In this document: piece by piece, positions 24,431 through 35,459 of the stretch
How positions within the stretch are numbered: the first letter of the stretch is position 1
How the letters are laid out: the number at the start of each line of letters is the position of its first letter
Source: Galerina marginata
Taxonomy: Eukaryota; Basidiomycota; Agaricomycetes; Agaricales; Galerinaceae
Assembly (NCBI GenBank): GCA_023014335.1
Contig: JAECYW010000003.1
Coordinates: 558,001-622,000 of the forward strand
Direction of reading: 5' to 3'
DNA length: 64,000 bases
Position numbers and translations under genes: made by a program
Notes under the pieces: model-generated
Databases searched by the model: none
The model's input: only the letters and a program-made list of their open reading frames with translations
What the model was told of the DNA's origin: nothing

Positions 24431-25124
24431 AGCCATTTTAATCAAGATATCGTTTATGTCGCGCTCCTTTCCTCCGCTTTCTCCGTATGAGTCCTCTCTT
24501 GTTCGGCTTCAGTTACAGTGACAATGGTTGATCCGAGGTTTATCTCTATCTTATTGATAGATCATAGAATAAATAAGAGGAGCGAAGTTTGGTACTTGCT
24601 TTAGATATGCTGGCGTCGGTCCCATTGCGGCAGATATTGTTATCTGAAGAACGCGAAAGCGTGATTATTGTAAGGAATAAATTTAACCAAGAGTAAGAAA
24701 CAGTCTAGAAATCGCAACCGCATGGAGACAGAATTTCATTTGGCAGAAATGGAGCACACCGCCCGCCGCCGTGATGCGTTTCAAGACCTCCGCCTATGGC
24801 TCGCTGAACTCCCTGGGTCCAAAAAATCAATCAGAGCAATTAAATAAATGACGACTGCTGGTATCGACTTTCTTATATGGTGCTGGAAAGGTATTACGTC
24901 GGATGAATATCCTCAATCCTTCCAGGTGGATGGTCGGCCGCTTTACTTTTCGTCATACATCCGGTCCTCTCAGGCCATGTCTTCCCCGAACTTCGACCCC
25001 ATCGGACCCCGACCAATATGTCAACGATCATCATTTCTGGGCCCCACCGACTCCCTTTGCTTGTTCGACAAAATTTCAAGAAATAAGCCCATCCATCCAA
25101 TACGAGTAGTACGATACAAAAAGT
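24431..25124. other. Intergenic, no gene recognised
   Basis: The stretch between the transporter stop and the next TATA box. Overlapping short frames around 24848-25129 lie on both strands and show no domain. Nothing supportable. Confidence 0.45.
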
Positions 25125-25132
25125 TATAAAAG
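25125..25132 (+). promoter_or_regulatory. TATA box of DPBB gene 2
   Basis: TATAAAAG lies 73 nt before the ATG at 25205, nearly the same spacing as in DPBB gene 1. Confidence 0.65.
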
Positions 25133-25204
25133 ACGAGGTCTGTCGTCGAAAAGATCATCAACTTCATAGCTTCATTTCTCTTCAGCTTAACAGTCCTTGC
25201 AACA

Positions 25205-25668
25205 ATGTTCGCACCTAAAGCCCTTTTCACTTTGATTTCTGGTGCTGTTGCCTTTTCCGCGGTTAATGCATTCACTGGTCGTGGTATGTTCATTTGGTTA
25301 ATTGATCTGGAATAAACCTTTAACGTCTCTCAGCGAGCTCGGATTCTCTCGGAACGACACCCTGCCCAGTCCAATGCCCTCTCAGTGACTTCAGGGTCGC
25401 TCTCCCCATTGATTTGTTCCCGAATGGAGAAAAATGCTGCTCCACCGTTCATGTTAGCTGTAAGTCTGGCTGAGGTCCTCGCTCTACTCCTCAATGTCGT
25501 ACTTACATATCATGTTCCCCAGACCAAGGAGTCAATATCGACGTGACATTCACTGATTTGTTCCTCGCCGGAGCTGGTTCTTTCAACATCAGTCTCAGTG
25601 ACCAAGCATTTGCCAAATTGGCTCCGCTAGAGGTCGGCCAGATTTCCCCAGTTGTTTGGAACATTTGA
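25205..25668 (+). CDS. Small secreted double-psi beta-barrel protein 2
   Basis: Paralogue of 14768-15231: same exon number, intron phases and length class. The signal peptide MFAPKALFTLISGAVAFSAV is followed by the mature blocks TPCPVQCPLSDFRVALP, FPNGEKCCSTVHVSY, VNIDVTFTDLFLAGAGSFN and LSDQAFAKLAPLEVGQISPV, ending VWNI at the TGA at 25666-25668. The two CxxxC/CC cysteine clusters are kept, consistent with disulfides in a secreted protein. Likely a wall- or carbohydrate-binding barwin/expansin-like protein; enzymatic activity is doubtful because the acidic catalytic context of barwin-type endoglucanases is not obvious. Confidence 0.85.
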
Positions 25669-26170
25669 AGTAGTTATGTGATCCTTAGCATCTGAAAATA
25701 CATGCTAGACGTAACTTTAGACTTGGTACATCCATTGAATTAATATTTGTCTAATTCCCGAGCTCGTTCCCTCGGCTAAGTAACATTTGCTTTGCCTACG
25801 CTGAATTACGATCTTTACCAAGGAACAACCTTACCTTGACAGCACGGCAATTATAACGGCGGCGCTGTAATTCGTCTTCATTATTTAGTCAAATTCAAAA
25901 GGTTTACAAATTTCTAAATTGCTCAGAAGACAAGTACGCAAAATTTTAGGCCGGTGGGTCTTAACGACGGTCAGCACTTCTAGCATGCGTTTGAGAAATG
26001 CTTTGAATGTATCAGATTCACAAATATATTCTTACGACCTGCATACGCTATGGATCCCCGAACCCCTCCCTTTCTTCAAGCTTTACCATTCCAAGGCGAA
26101 TGAAACAAAACTCGGCCTCCTTCGCCTAAAAGAATCAGGAATACCCATCACTCGTGATCGCGACGATATT

Positions 26171-26767
26171 TTAGTCAGTGTATCCTGTATTCAACGTCGC
26201 CCAGCTTTCTCCGAAAGGCATGATGTTGAAGCAAGTATTGGTTTGCGGCACGATGGACATCAGACTGCATGTGGGATTGGCCGCGACACCGACTTGGAAG
26301 AGCAATATGACACCGGACGGATTGTAGATATAGAACGAGAAGTAAGGGTTGGGCGCTTGACCGAAGCACGTATTCAACGGAGTGCCAATGAGCGTGAAAG
26401 CGTAGCAGGACCCTGAGCAGTTGTTGTTCGAGCAGAAAACCATGAGAGGATTAGTCTGGCGTTTTTCGAGGGATGTTTCCGGAATGGGAGAGGTCGCCGC
26501 GGTATGGATGGCATTTGGATCCACGAGGCTCTGGAGGCCGTGGTTTGCAAGCGCCGCGCTCAAGACGTCTTCTGGAGTAGTATTGAACGTCTATATGAGT
26601 AGTGATGGGCATGATTGGTTAAATTATTCGAGATGAAGGAATATAATGGAAATCCGCACAGTTTTAGAGAGAGTCGGCCCCTCGTGTTGCTTCGCCGTGG
26701 ACAATGGGGTGGCTTGAACGAAAGCACATCCGAGGATGAGAGCTGAAAATATGGCAGATAATTGCAT
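26171..26767 (-). CDS. Secreted, Kex2-processed cysteine-containing protein
   Basis: ATG 26767 opens MQLSAIFSALILGCAFVQA, a clear signal peptide. One intron (donor after GPTLSKT, acceptor before TTFNTTPEDV) leads to a propeptide-like stretch ending LEKR, a Kex2 site, and a mature domain QTNPLMVFCSNNNCSGSCYA, PLNTCFGQAPNPYFSFYIYN, NPTCSLMSIVPQTNTCF, ending LNTGYTD at 26171. The mature part has seven cysteines in about 95 residues and is beta-rich. I do not recognise the family; length, Kex2 site and cysteines fit a small secreted effector-like or structural protein (inference). A TATA box lies at 26833-26840. Confidence 0.75.
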
Positions 26768-26832
26768 GGTTAAATGTAGAGTCGCTGTAGTGAATAGTTC
26801 TCTGAGAGAAAGACAAGGAGACGAGCACTGTC

Positions 26833-26840
26833 CTTTTATA
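26833..26840 (-). promoter_or_regulatory. TATA box of the secreted Kex2-processed protein gene
   Basis: On the minus strand TATAAAAG lies 65 nt before the ATG at 26767, matching the spacing at the other small-protein genes here. Confidence 0.6.
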
Positions 26841-27935
26841 CGAAAAGCAGTCGTCAATTCCATAGCGGTAGAGATCCATTTCAAAGGTCGAGACCTGAAG
26901 TTTCTGACAATGTCGGGCATTGGCCGAGTCTCGTCCGCTTTCTCAAAGTCTTTGGGGTGGTCTAATAATTCGTACTCGTCGGAGGGACTGAAAACGAGGC
27001 AAAAGTGAGTGACACACACTACTCATCGCTGAGGATCGTTGCTTCCTGGCCGCCGCAACCCCAAGTTATTCAACTGCTGAGCAAGTCACACTTGCTCTCG
27101 TGTTCCCAATGACCTTCTCGATGCGCATCTAGTAATTTCTTTGCCTCCTGTGCATCATATGTGTCACTTACAGGAGGTCGGGTTGCCCTACGTCCATTCT
27201 CTATCATGATCAGCCAGCTCCGACTCATTTCCGTCGTAAGATTTTGCTTTTTGATCCTCTGTCGTCTAGGCTCTGATAGGTGTCTAGGGGGAAATACTAA
27301 GTTCAACGACGCTCGTCGACTCTCCCCAAAGCCAGGACCTACAGTTATTGGCTGATTCCCGAGCTTCTGACCGACTTCAAAATCAGTCACCCAGTTGATT
27401 ATTCCGGGAAAGGCAACGTCTGCGCTTCTGACTAGCTGTATTTGATTCCAAATATGGCATCAAGGAGTACCGGTATACCTCTGGAGTACTTACCCGAGGC
27501 TCCTCCCGGGCCCTTGTGTTCGCTTGAACACTTCACGTGTTGTGTGGGATTCTCCAAATACCACCAGCTCTGGGCCGAGCCGCCCGATCAGCGGCTGTGC
27601 ACGATTTTCTGCATCACCTTGCCTCCTCCTCCCACTAAGTACTCTACGTCCGACGCGATAGCGCAATGCTCGCTGTGCTTCCCAAGCTTCGCCAGTTTTC
27701 GACTGCTTTGGTAAGCATCTTATGCCTACTCTCCTCCTCCGGAGATTCGATAGCGTCATTTTTAAGAGAACAAGGATGTCAGTTCGTTGCTTTGCGATTC
27801 CGTCCGAGGATGCTGCGATACAAACGCTGGGAAGTTGTTCAATTATCATGACTTCTTTTCTTACAGATATTTTACTGCTCGTATATTCTATGGGGTTCTT
27901 AAGTCGAATTGAGAAGGCGGGAAACAATATACCAT
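26841..27935. other. Intergenic, no gene recognised
   Basis: Open frames on both strands (for example 27490-27927 minus, 145 codons) overlap antisense frames, lack domains and do not link by splicing. Not called as genes. Confidence 0.4.
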
Positions 27936-28050
27936 GAAATGACGATTGAGACTACGTATAGTGTACATTGTATGAACGTACTGAAAATTCAATGACCACC
28001 GCCGAGTATAGCTTTTCAGGGTGTAGGTAAAAAGCAGACGGGTCGAGTAT
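27936..28050 (-). pseudogene. Decayed copy of the 3' flank of the beta-trefoil-like gene
   Basis: Pieces such as GACGATTGAGACTACGTAT and the AAATTCAATGACC...GCCGAGT block resemble 28200-28330, the DNA just downstream of copy 2, in the same orientation. It looks like a leftover of a further tandem unit whose coding part is gone. The match is partial and gapped. Confidence 0.4.
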
Positions 28051-28345
28051 GATTCGTAGCTAGTTGGTTAGTTAAGAAAAGAATTCACAAAGCTACTTAT
28101 ACTGGCATATTTGGATATAATGTCGAAGAGAACGGAGAGTTATGCAATTCCTTGGGTGGAGCTCGTCCGCTGAATGAAGAAGGTAAGAAGGAACGAGGTA
28201 TGAATTCACGATTGAGACGATGTATACATTTTCATGTGGATTTTTCAACTATAAAGACTTTCCTTCAGCGCGCAAGATAGAGCAGAAATTCAAAGACCGT
28301 TTGCCGAGTGAACATTCCGGGGGGTAGATGAAAAGTGAAAACCTC

Positions 28346-29018
28346 TCAGCCAGAGTTGACGAACTCCCAGCGAGTCTCGGAGGCGCCTCCGTTTTCGACC
28401 AAGATGACCTGAGGAAATATCGTTAATAGTTTAAAATATTTTGAGATCGTAGCCGAAGATGAATCTCACGTTGCGTGCAATGGTAAAGTTGTCAGCCGCA
28501 AACTTGGGATCGTTGACGAGCTTAATGCTAGAGGTATGTTTTGTGAATTTTACGAAAAATAGGCGTACGAAAAATGCTTACTTCCACAATCCAGTGCTGG
28601 CAGCCTTGAGGGACCACTTGTAGTCGCCTTCCTGCCACTCGAGGTAGCGTTTACCGTTCGAGTCCGTTTTCTGGTCATCGCCAAGTCAAAAAATGTTTTC
28701 TGCAGGCAGTGGGGAACCGGGAAGATAGGTAAACGAATACTCACCCCAGAATCGGCCACGCTCAAGTTAGAGTCCGACTTGATGGTGTACGCTCCGGTTT
28801 GATCGACGGACACGGTCAATTTCTACAGAGGGAAAATATCAGACGACCGAGCGGAATATCGAATATTGAGCGATGGGAACACTTACGGCCTCCTTAGGGA
28901 CCTGGTCCCCGATTTTTATGGTGGTAACTGCATCACCAGAGCTGGTCTCGTTGTTGGGTACGATGTAGTACCCTGTCTTGCGGTTCCTGATGAGGTAGAT
29001 ACCTGGAGTGACGGACAT
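28346..29018 (-). CDS. Small beta-trefoil-like protein, copy 2
   Basis: Minus-strand paralogue of 10490-11139 with the same five-exon structure. It starts MSVTPGIYLIRNRKTGYYIV at 29018, continues KLTVSVDQTGAYTIKSDSNL and KTDSNGKRYLEWQEGDYKWS, and ends VENGGASETRWEFVNSG with TGA at 28348-28346. Visible changes against copy 1 are few, for example VTTI for VTTV in exon 1 and FTIARN for FTIGRN in exon 4. There is no signal peptide, so it is probably cytosolic. Flanks on both sides match those of copy 3 (28090-29220 versus 59090-60180), so a unit of about 1.1 kb was copied, not just a transcript; shared introns also exclude retroposition. Function inferred only from the fold type (I66 inhibitor-like or small lectin). 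Confidence 0.78.
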
Positions 29019-29073
29019 GATATTGAAGAGTGAGAGAGTTATTGATACTGACAATGAGCGAAGGTTGAGGGGG

Positions 29074-29081
29074 TATTTATA
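29074..29081 (-). promoter_or_regulatory. TATA box of the beta-trefoil-like gene, copy 2
   Basis: TATAAATA on the minus strand, 55 nt before the ATG at 29018. Confidence 0.6.
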
Positions 29082-29219
29082 GGTTTTTCTTCTTACTTTG
29101 AGTTCTGTGAATTCGTTGTATGCGGTGTCAATAACGTCTGGCTATCAGTTGTCGCGGAAGAAACTGCGGATAGTCAAAAGGAAAATGGTTCCATTCTGCA
29201 TTCCAGTTACAATTTAAGA

Positions 29220-30900
29220 TGTTCAAGGGAAAAATGCTGCAAGGAAAGTCCTCGTCAGTTTATTTCATGCATTCCGATAGCATGCTCACACTATCTTTAA
29301 CTTTTCCTATGAACATATCGTCGCATGGAATCCAGAGGAATATCGACCCCTTCATCGCAGGGATGATCACTTCGTTATCGATCAGACAGGCGGCTTGGTA
29401 TGTGCGCCAAGAGTACAGGATCTCTCAACCAGGCTGAAATGGTATGAGTAACGTTATATAATCGACGTTCATTTGCAACTGACTATTGTTACCACACTAA
29501 TCTGCCCGTCTTAGAGGATGTACCACCTTGGATACGAGGGCACTAAAAGATCGTAGACGTTTTCCACGCAGGTTATTAATCCTCAGACAATGTTTTGCAG
29601 AGTCAGAACACGGCGTGACGTTTGTATTGACCGGAAGAAAACAGTTATGAACTGAATAGACACGGAAAGGATTGAGTAACCGACTTGAAGAAAGCTAATG
29701 ACACTACTTACGGACGAACGTAGATCGTAAATTAATAAAAAACTTCCAATCCATATTTTGGACGCCATCGTCGATCCTCAGAATGGAATGATGAGGTTCA
29801 AGCGAGAACAGCTCGCATCCCTAATACATATCAGTAATCATTATAATGACCTAATATTAAGAAAAGGCGAGATTAGGTTGCCTGTTAGAAAAGCAGAGGC
29901 ATTTTATTAGTACTCATCGATCACGATGCGGGCGATTTGGTACATAATGAAGTTAGACCCACTGCTACGACAAGAATCGCGGGGATGGCGCTGACACGAT
30001 TAGTGTTTGGTGTTCCTTGTCGGACAATGAGGTAGCCGCGCAGGGTTTGGTGACCAGAACACCAAAAGGTACAGCCCTAGTTCGATGGTGAGTTTGGAGA
30101 AGGATATTTAGAGGCAGAGGCAAATTAGACAGCTCCATTCAATCATAATAACGATGACATCGGGTGGAAAACATGAAGATAATAGACAGAGAACTAAAGG
30201 AAAGTAGTAAGAAAAGAGAAGGACGACGAAAGAACGGAGATGTACGAACGTTGTAACCCTACTACGTGTCTACCCAGCAGCCACATGCCCAGCCGTGGTG
30301 GCATCCAGGCTCCGTGTCATGCCCATCAGAAACCTTGACCTTCGATGGTAAGCTTGGTGGCTCAAGATGTCGGAATGGAAGCGCTGGTTCTGAGGGTGAT
30401 AACGCGTTAGAATACTAGTCAGGGTACGAAAAAACCGAAGAAACTTACTCCTGTCGCAGCAAGAGAAGGTGTTCACCTCGTTGGAGTGCGCGCTGACCGT
30501 CGTGAGTTGGCATGTTGCCAGCGGCAGGTTCGGCGGCTTGGATGCTTACTCTGCCACCGACGACAGCGACGCATGCAGGTGTCCAGTGCAGCGGAAAACT
30601 GAAACTAGAATCAGGAACTCTGAGTTCAAGAGAAATGCAGGTAAAGCACTCACTCATACACATTGGACAGCGTAAGAAATGGAGGATATTGACGACCACT
30701 CTATGAATGCTGTGAGGAAAACCATTGAAACGCATGCATTGGAAATTGGCTAGACCAGAACATTCATGTTGATTTCAATACATGCGCCAGATAGATCCCA
30801 TTCGAACGTGACAAGCGGAGCTGGCGCAGCTGGTGCCAGAGAAACTGAGTATGAACGAGCTCAGCAAAAGGAGGTGGTGGTCAGGAGCAAACGAAATGAG
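29220..30900. other. No confident gene
   Basis: Several frames of 60-96 codons occur on both strands at 30270-30735. In one minus-strand reading a Pro/His-rich chain ends CHHGWACGCWVDT near 30270, which could be the end of a spliced gene, but no start or domain could be fixed. The rest shows nothing. Confidence 0.3.
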
Positions 30901-30919
30901 TCATATGCCCCGTGCCATC

Positions 30920-31960
30920 AAAGACATTGGTGGACATCAGTGGTCACCAATGGACACTGGTGACTATCGCTGGACATTGGTGGCGGGTAACAGAGATTGG
31001 TGAATATCACATAACATGATTAGATAACATATTCCGGCGATGTGCGGCGGAGGCTAAAAAAGATATCAGGCGCCCACCAATGGCATCCGTTGTACAACAT
31101 CGAAAGCCATTGAAAAAAAATACCTTCGGCGTATTACCCTGGCGTCTGGCGTGTTATGCAACTCCCTACGTTCTCTATGCTATTCATGCCCTCCTGTACC
31201 ATCACAGTTTCTCCCTTAAACATCATCTACTTAGATTTCAACCTTTACCCTCAATTGTTTTCGTCATTTGCGACGTCCGCCTCGTTCTCAAACTTTGTTT
31301 ACCGCCGTCTCCATTGTTTACGGGCTTGTTCTCGCTTCAGACTTCGTACCTCGACCCTCGCACCCTTGTTTATTATTTAGTTGGACCCTACAAGCCCCGA
31401 ATTGCACCTGAGAGCCGCTCTTTACGGCGCTTATCTGTAATGTTTTGGTCGCGATGTATGTAGCCACATCATCGCTCTGACATCCAGTGGATATCATTGA
31501 TTATTTTTATCCAAACGGCACCGGTAATTAACCAAACTCTGAGTAAACCGGCTCATAATCCAATGTTATTCATTGGATAGGGAATAAATTACACTGTTGG
31601 AGATCGTATTTCAGAAGAAAAATGGCCTAAATCCATTGTATGCCAGTGGATATCTATCGGGGTTGCACTGAGGTAAACTGGACCTCCGGGCGACCGCCAA
31701 CGGAGTCCAATGAACGCGAAACTTGGAGCACCAGTGAACACCAGTAGGTTTCAATGGATGTGATAATTAATCTACAATGTACTACAGTGGCTATTACCCA
31801 CCTCCGTTGTGATCAGATGGCCAACACTGATATCCAATGGTCGTGTAAATTTAGCTACATCGTCTCCATTGCTCACCAGTGACTCTCAATGGTTTTGCCA
31901 TTAGTCTCCGTCAGAAATTGATGATTTCCACTGATGTCCAATGGTATTGCCACCTCGGCG
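30920..31960. repeat. Degenerate CAATGG/CACTGG repeat tract
   Basis: About 1 kb with dense, irregularly spaced copies of CAATGG, CACTGG and their reverse complements CCATTG and CCAGTG, often as ATTGGTGGACATCAGTGG-like or CCAGTGGATATCATTG-like pairs. Clusters fall at 30922-30985, 31484-31500, 31561-31580, 31631-31655, 31731-31760, 31821-31850, 31866-31895 and 31925-31950. No gene lies inside. It may be an old repeat array or the decayed end of a mobile element. Confidence 0.5.
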
Positions 31961-32372
31961 CATATTACTGAACGAAATCAACAGACGTTATGCACTTCGT
32001 TGCCCTGCGTCTCAAACAACTGCACACAACGCGTACAATTCAGGACGCTACGACCCCAGAAACCAGATGAATGAACTCTAAACAAAGCTAAGAAAAGTTA
32101 ACCTTATCTACCTATCACTCTGAAGACCTCATAAAACTGCTCAATACTCATAATATCACTGTCAACTGAATCCTGCCAAACGAATTCCAGAGATATTCGT
32201 TTAACGAGCGGGAGCCACCATCAAGTTAAATGTTAACATCAACAGTTCGTATATTGAATCAATACTTGGCGAAAGTTTGTGGTCAGTACAATGGGAGGAT
32301 AGAATCTCGAACGTCACGTTATACGGTCAGACTGTGTTAAATATTGGAGGAATTTGGGAATAGTACATTTAG

Positions 32373-33529
32373 TTAATTTGCCGAAGCCAACTTGCGGAAA
32401 AACTCTTTGTCGACCTTCCGCAAATCTCGTCTTAGTTTGAGTTTGTCTTGCTCGTCAAGTTCGATATACTTATCGATGATCGCGCTGCATGAGGCATTAT
32501 TATATGGGATCTGTAAGCTGATCGCTGACCGTCACAGAATCGAGAAAACATACCTGAAGATGGGCCGAAAGCCATCAATCGTAGTCGGGAGTTCCATCCC
32601 CGGTGGGACAGCTGACTGTATTGCAGCAGGAGCAGGATTCCCTCGCGCGGTCGAGAACGCATCAGGTGTGAGTTCTATCCCAGTTGTCATGTAATTCTCG
32701 TCGTATCCAAAGTTGACCAGTACGATCGGGTTGTCCTGCCTTCCTGCAGCATCCGCGTCTTTGCGGGCTTGCTTCCAAGTGCGAACGTCAGGCGTCTTGG
32801 GTCCGTCCAGAGATACCTTTTCTGGAGGTTCGGAGTTGATGCTGAGGTTGAGGAAGCCAGGTATTTTCTCTTTTCCGTCGAGTAGGCCAAGGTACAATTG
32901 CGCCGACTGCTCTGACGATAGAGGGTGCATGCGCAGGTGAACGAACAAGCTCAGGCACTCGCCTGGCTTCGGTATGGTGGAGCGGCTACTATCCAGAGAG
33001 TTGATGTCGGGGTTGAGCTTGAGGATGATGGCAACGCGGAGAAAGTGAAGGAGGAACGCATTCGAGTAAACGTTCCTCGCGAGATCTTCAAGAACTAAGA
33101 CAGTTTCGAGAGTTCGACACTCCGCTTTGTGGCTCGGCCTTGAAATGTTTGAATGAAGAAATGAAATAGAGAGGATGTCTAGGTTCTAGAACGTACCATG
33201 AAGCTCGCTGACACTGGCACATACATCGTCAAATATCAGAAGCTGGAATGAACGGAGAAGACCAGGGAAAACGAACTTCTTTCGAGCAGAAACCAACGGA
33301 CCAACACTAAGTTGATCGAGCGATTAAGTCAATCCGAGTGCCTCTTTAGGCGGAGAATAGGACGTACCCCTTGGCACCTCCTCACATCGACACCCTGTTT
33401 GCCATGTTGCTTCTTACAGTTTTCGCAAGTTAGGGCAGGTGTACTACGAGCATTCTTCCGATAGTTCGATGCGTCGAGGTGATGTACGCCTTCCACTGGG
33501 ACATAATCAATGTCGACTACGTTTGCCAT
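32373..33529 (-). CDS. MYND-type zinc-finger protein
   Basis: Four introns were resolved. ATG 33529 starts MANVVDIDYVPVEGVHHLDA. The zinc finger is built across three exons: CENCKKQHGKQGVDVRRCQG + CWSVGFCSKE + CQRASW + PSHKAEC, giving the complete MYND pattern C-x2-C...C-x2-C...FC-x3-C...H-x3-C. A helical region follows (NAFLLHFLRVAIILKLNPDI), then ECLSLFVHLRMHPLSSEQSA, PDVRTWKQARKDADAAGRQD and a last exon DKYIELDEQDKLKLRRDLRK...LASAN ending in TAA at 32373. MYND fingers bind proteins through Pro-rich peptides; the fungal paralogues of this architecture have no assigned function. No SET domain is present, so methyltransferase activity is not expected. Confidence 0.85.
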
Positions 33530-34860
33530 TCCACGGTACGGAGGTAGGAGATGTTGACGAATATTCTTCGAGCTGACATGGAAAGGCAATATTGTATTTG
33601 CCGTCTATTTGGTTCCACGTTCTGATGCAAACAATTTGGCCTCGGGACCGGTCACCGGCTCTGTTTCATTTCATCGTCTCAACCTTCACCTTCCAGACTG
33701 ACGACTGCTTCCACCTCACTTCCTTCACCCCAGTTCATTGGGCGGCGGCGACTCCACAACTGGCCTAAGCCTCCCAGTACCGAACAACCAAATCTCCAAC
33801 CTGCTAGACTCACACCAAATGGCAGACTCGTCGACGCTGCCTAATTATTAACTATTTATTAGGATGAATATGGGGTGCTGGGGACAGGTTGGGCCCCGTT
33901 ATGAGTGAGTATTGGGAACGATAGGATGGGCTTCCGACCTGTATCTATCGGAACAACAAAACACTAGCTGGTGCTCCCAGTTAAACACGATGCATGGCGA
34001 AGGCCGCCCTTCATTTGCACTCGCAGTTTTCGTCTCACTTGCCCGTCAATAGATGTGTTGCTAAGGACGAACGAGGAGCTGAGAGTTTAAGCGCTCAACA
34101 CTCAACATTCTCTTCATATACTTGGTTCGTTTCTCAGACACTTTGTTGTGCTCGCATGATCACTGAAGGTTTTTGTCTTGTATATGTGAGAGGGGCTATC
34201 TCTACGATGGCACGATACACGAAATGGCGGATTTGGAGGGAGCTTACAGGTAAATGCTGATTTTATCAACAACTGAAATCGTTTCTGCGTCACGGCGCTT
34301 CTTGAATTCCCAGGTACTCTCCTTCTCTTTTTCAAGGACACATAGATTAGATGTTGAAGTTCTCGTTTGTAGCCCTCAATTAAATCCGGTCGGTTCGTAA
34401 ATCTGGCGCCCCAGTGCTAAGTTTGTTTCGAAAAAGTGGGTACTTTTTATGTGGGACTTTTTTAACGTGTTCTAAATATGTTATTAGCAAGTTATTTAAA
34501 TTGAAGAGATGTTCGGTATGTTAAATTAGCGATCCCTGCCCCTTTAATTGGATAATTACCTTCCTACGGTGGTAGGAATCTCTATAAGCACTCAACGGCA
34601 TACTGCACTTAGAAAAAACGAGCTTCATCGTAGGGCGTCCCTCGATACCATTTCGGTCACTGACGGATTCTATATTTAGGCTTTCTGTCGATCAGATAAG
34701 GACTGCCTTACGATACTCTACTGTGAGTCTCCGCACCCTCAGACGACACTTAATTTGGGTGCAAAAGCTTATTCTTTACGTCCACCTTATTAACATAACC
34801 ACTGCTTCAATATCTTGGATTCGTTCTATTGCGCTATCGGGAATCACAAAGCTCGTACGA
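33530..34860. other. Intergenic, no gene recognised
   Basis: Short frames only (for example 33994-34260 plus, 34114-34341 minus), antisense to one another and without domains. AT-rich between 34380 and 34560. Confidence 0.4.
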
Positions 34861-34920
34861 CGTAGACAAGGGGCTTCTAGCGGAAGATCCCGAGACCTCC
34901 ACTCCCCTCGTCGTGTACCG
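34861..34920. repeat. Inverted repeat, left arm (partner 35363-35425)
   Basis: About 60 bp nearly identical to the reverse complement of 35363-35425, centred on GAAGATCCCGAGACCTCC. On the plus strand it reads GLLAEDPETSTPLVVYR; the partner reads GLPSEDPETSTPLVVYR on the minus strand. Confidence 0.8.
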
Positions 34921-34989
34921 ATTACATAATTTAAGGGAAAGAATATATCGGGAAGGTACAACCAAATTCGGACGAGTTCACTTCGCCTA
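34861..34989 (+). pseudogene. Partial plus-strand copy of the small DPETSTPLVVYR protein
   Basis: The plus strand reads VDKGLLAEDPETSTPLVVYR and then diverges into LHNLRERIYREGTTKFGRVH and a TAG at 34987-34989. It lacks the VTVHAHIRKD and ASIKSISN strands of the partner, so it looks like a truncated or rearranged copy. No upstream exon could be identified. Confidence 0.35.
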
Positions 34990-35208
34990 GATTTGATCAC
35001 AGTGGGTGCACGACTGTACTTCCACCATTGCATTTGTTTTTTTCGTAGCTCCTGCCACAAAAGCACTTAGAACATCATTCTTATGATTTAGGCTTGTATA
35101 CTGTCCGCTCCATTCAAGTTTCAGCCTTGATTTCCCGCATCACATCATGTCCCCTGTCCAGTACACCAAGCTGGAAAGCAGTAGAATAGTGATGAAGATC
35201 TTTAAACC

Positions 35209-35454
35209 CTAGAGCTTGCCCAACTTAGAATTGTAATCAAGTTCAGGCAGATTTGCATTGGATATGCTCTTTATTGAAGCTGAAGTACACGAATTTCTTT
35301 GAAGGCGTGATGTGTCCTTCCTGATATGGGCGTGTACCGTGACCGATATCACAAAACCGTCACGGTACACGACGAGGGGAGTGGAGGTCTCGGGATCTTC
35401 CGATGGAAGCCCCTTGGACGTAGACACCCGCCACTGTTTCCGTAGCAGCTGCAT
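35209..35454 (-). CDS. Small protein of unknown family, minus-strand member of an inverted pair
   Basis: The frame reads GLPSEDPETSTPLVVYR, then DGFVISVTVHAHIRKDTSRL, SCTSASIKSISNANLPELDY and ends NSKLGKL at the TAG at 35211-35209. The upstream part is uncertain: ATG 35454 sits only 5 nt from the plus-strand ATG of the HET gene, so either a 5' exon is missing or one of the two starts is wrong. The DPETSTPLVVYR segment has an inverted copy at 34861-34920, and the ASIKSIxN segment has a distant relative at 13344-13547. Family not recognised. The two-copy conservation suggests it was a real coding segment. Confidence 0.4.
   Translation of the reverse strand: MQLLRKQWRVSTSKGLPSEDPETSTPLVVYRDGFVISVTVHAHIRKDTSRLQRNSCTSASIKSISNANLPELDYNSKLGKL
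35363..35425. repeat. Inverted repeat, right arm (partner 34861-34920)
   Basis: Reverse-complement match to the left arm, with a few mismatches (TCTAGC versus TCCATC in the arm). The loop between the arms is about 440 bp, and the arm lies just upstream of the HET start. Confidence 0.8.
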
Positions 35455-35459
35455 TCGAT

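Noticed and set aside
27490..27927. 145-codon minus-strand frame
   Set aside because: Arg/Gly-rich with no motif, overlaps plus-strand frames and lacks a plausible promoter or introns.
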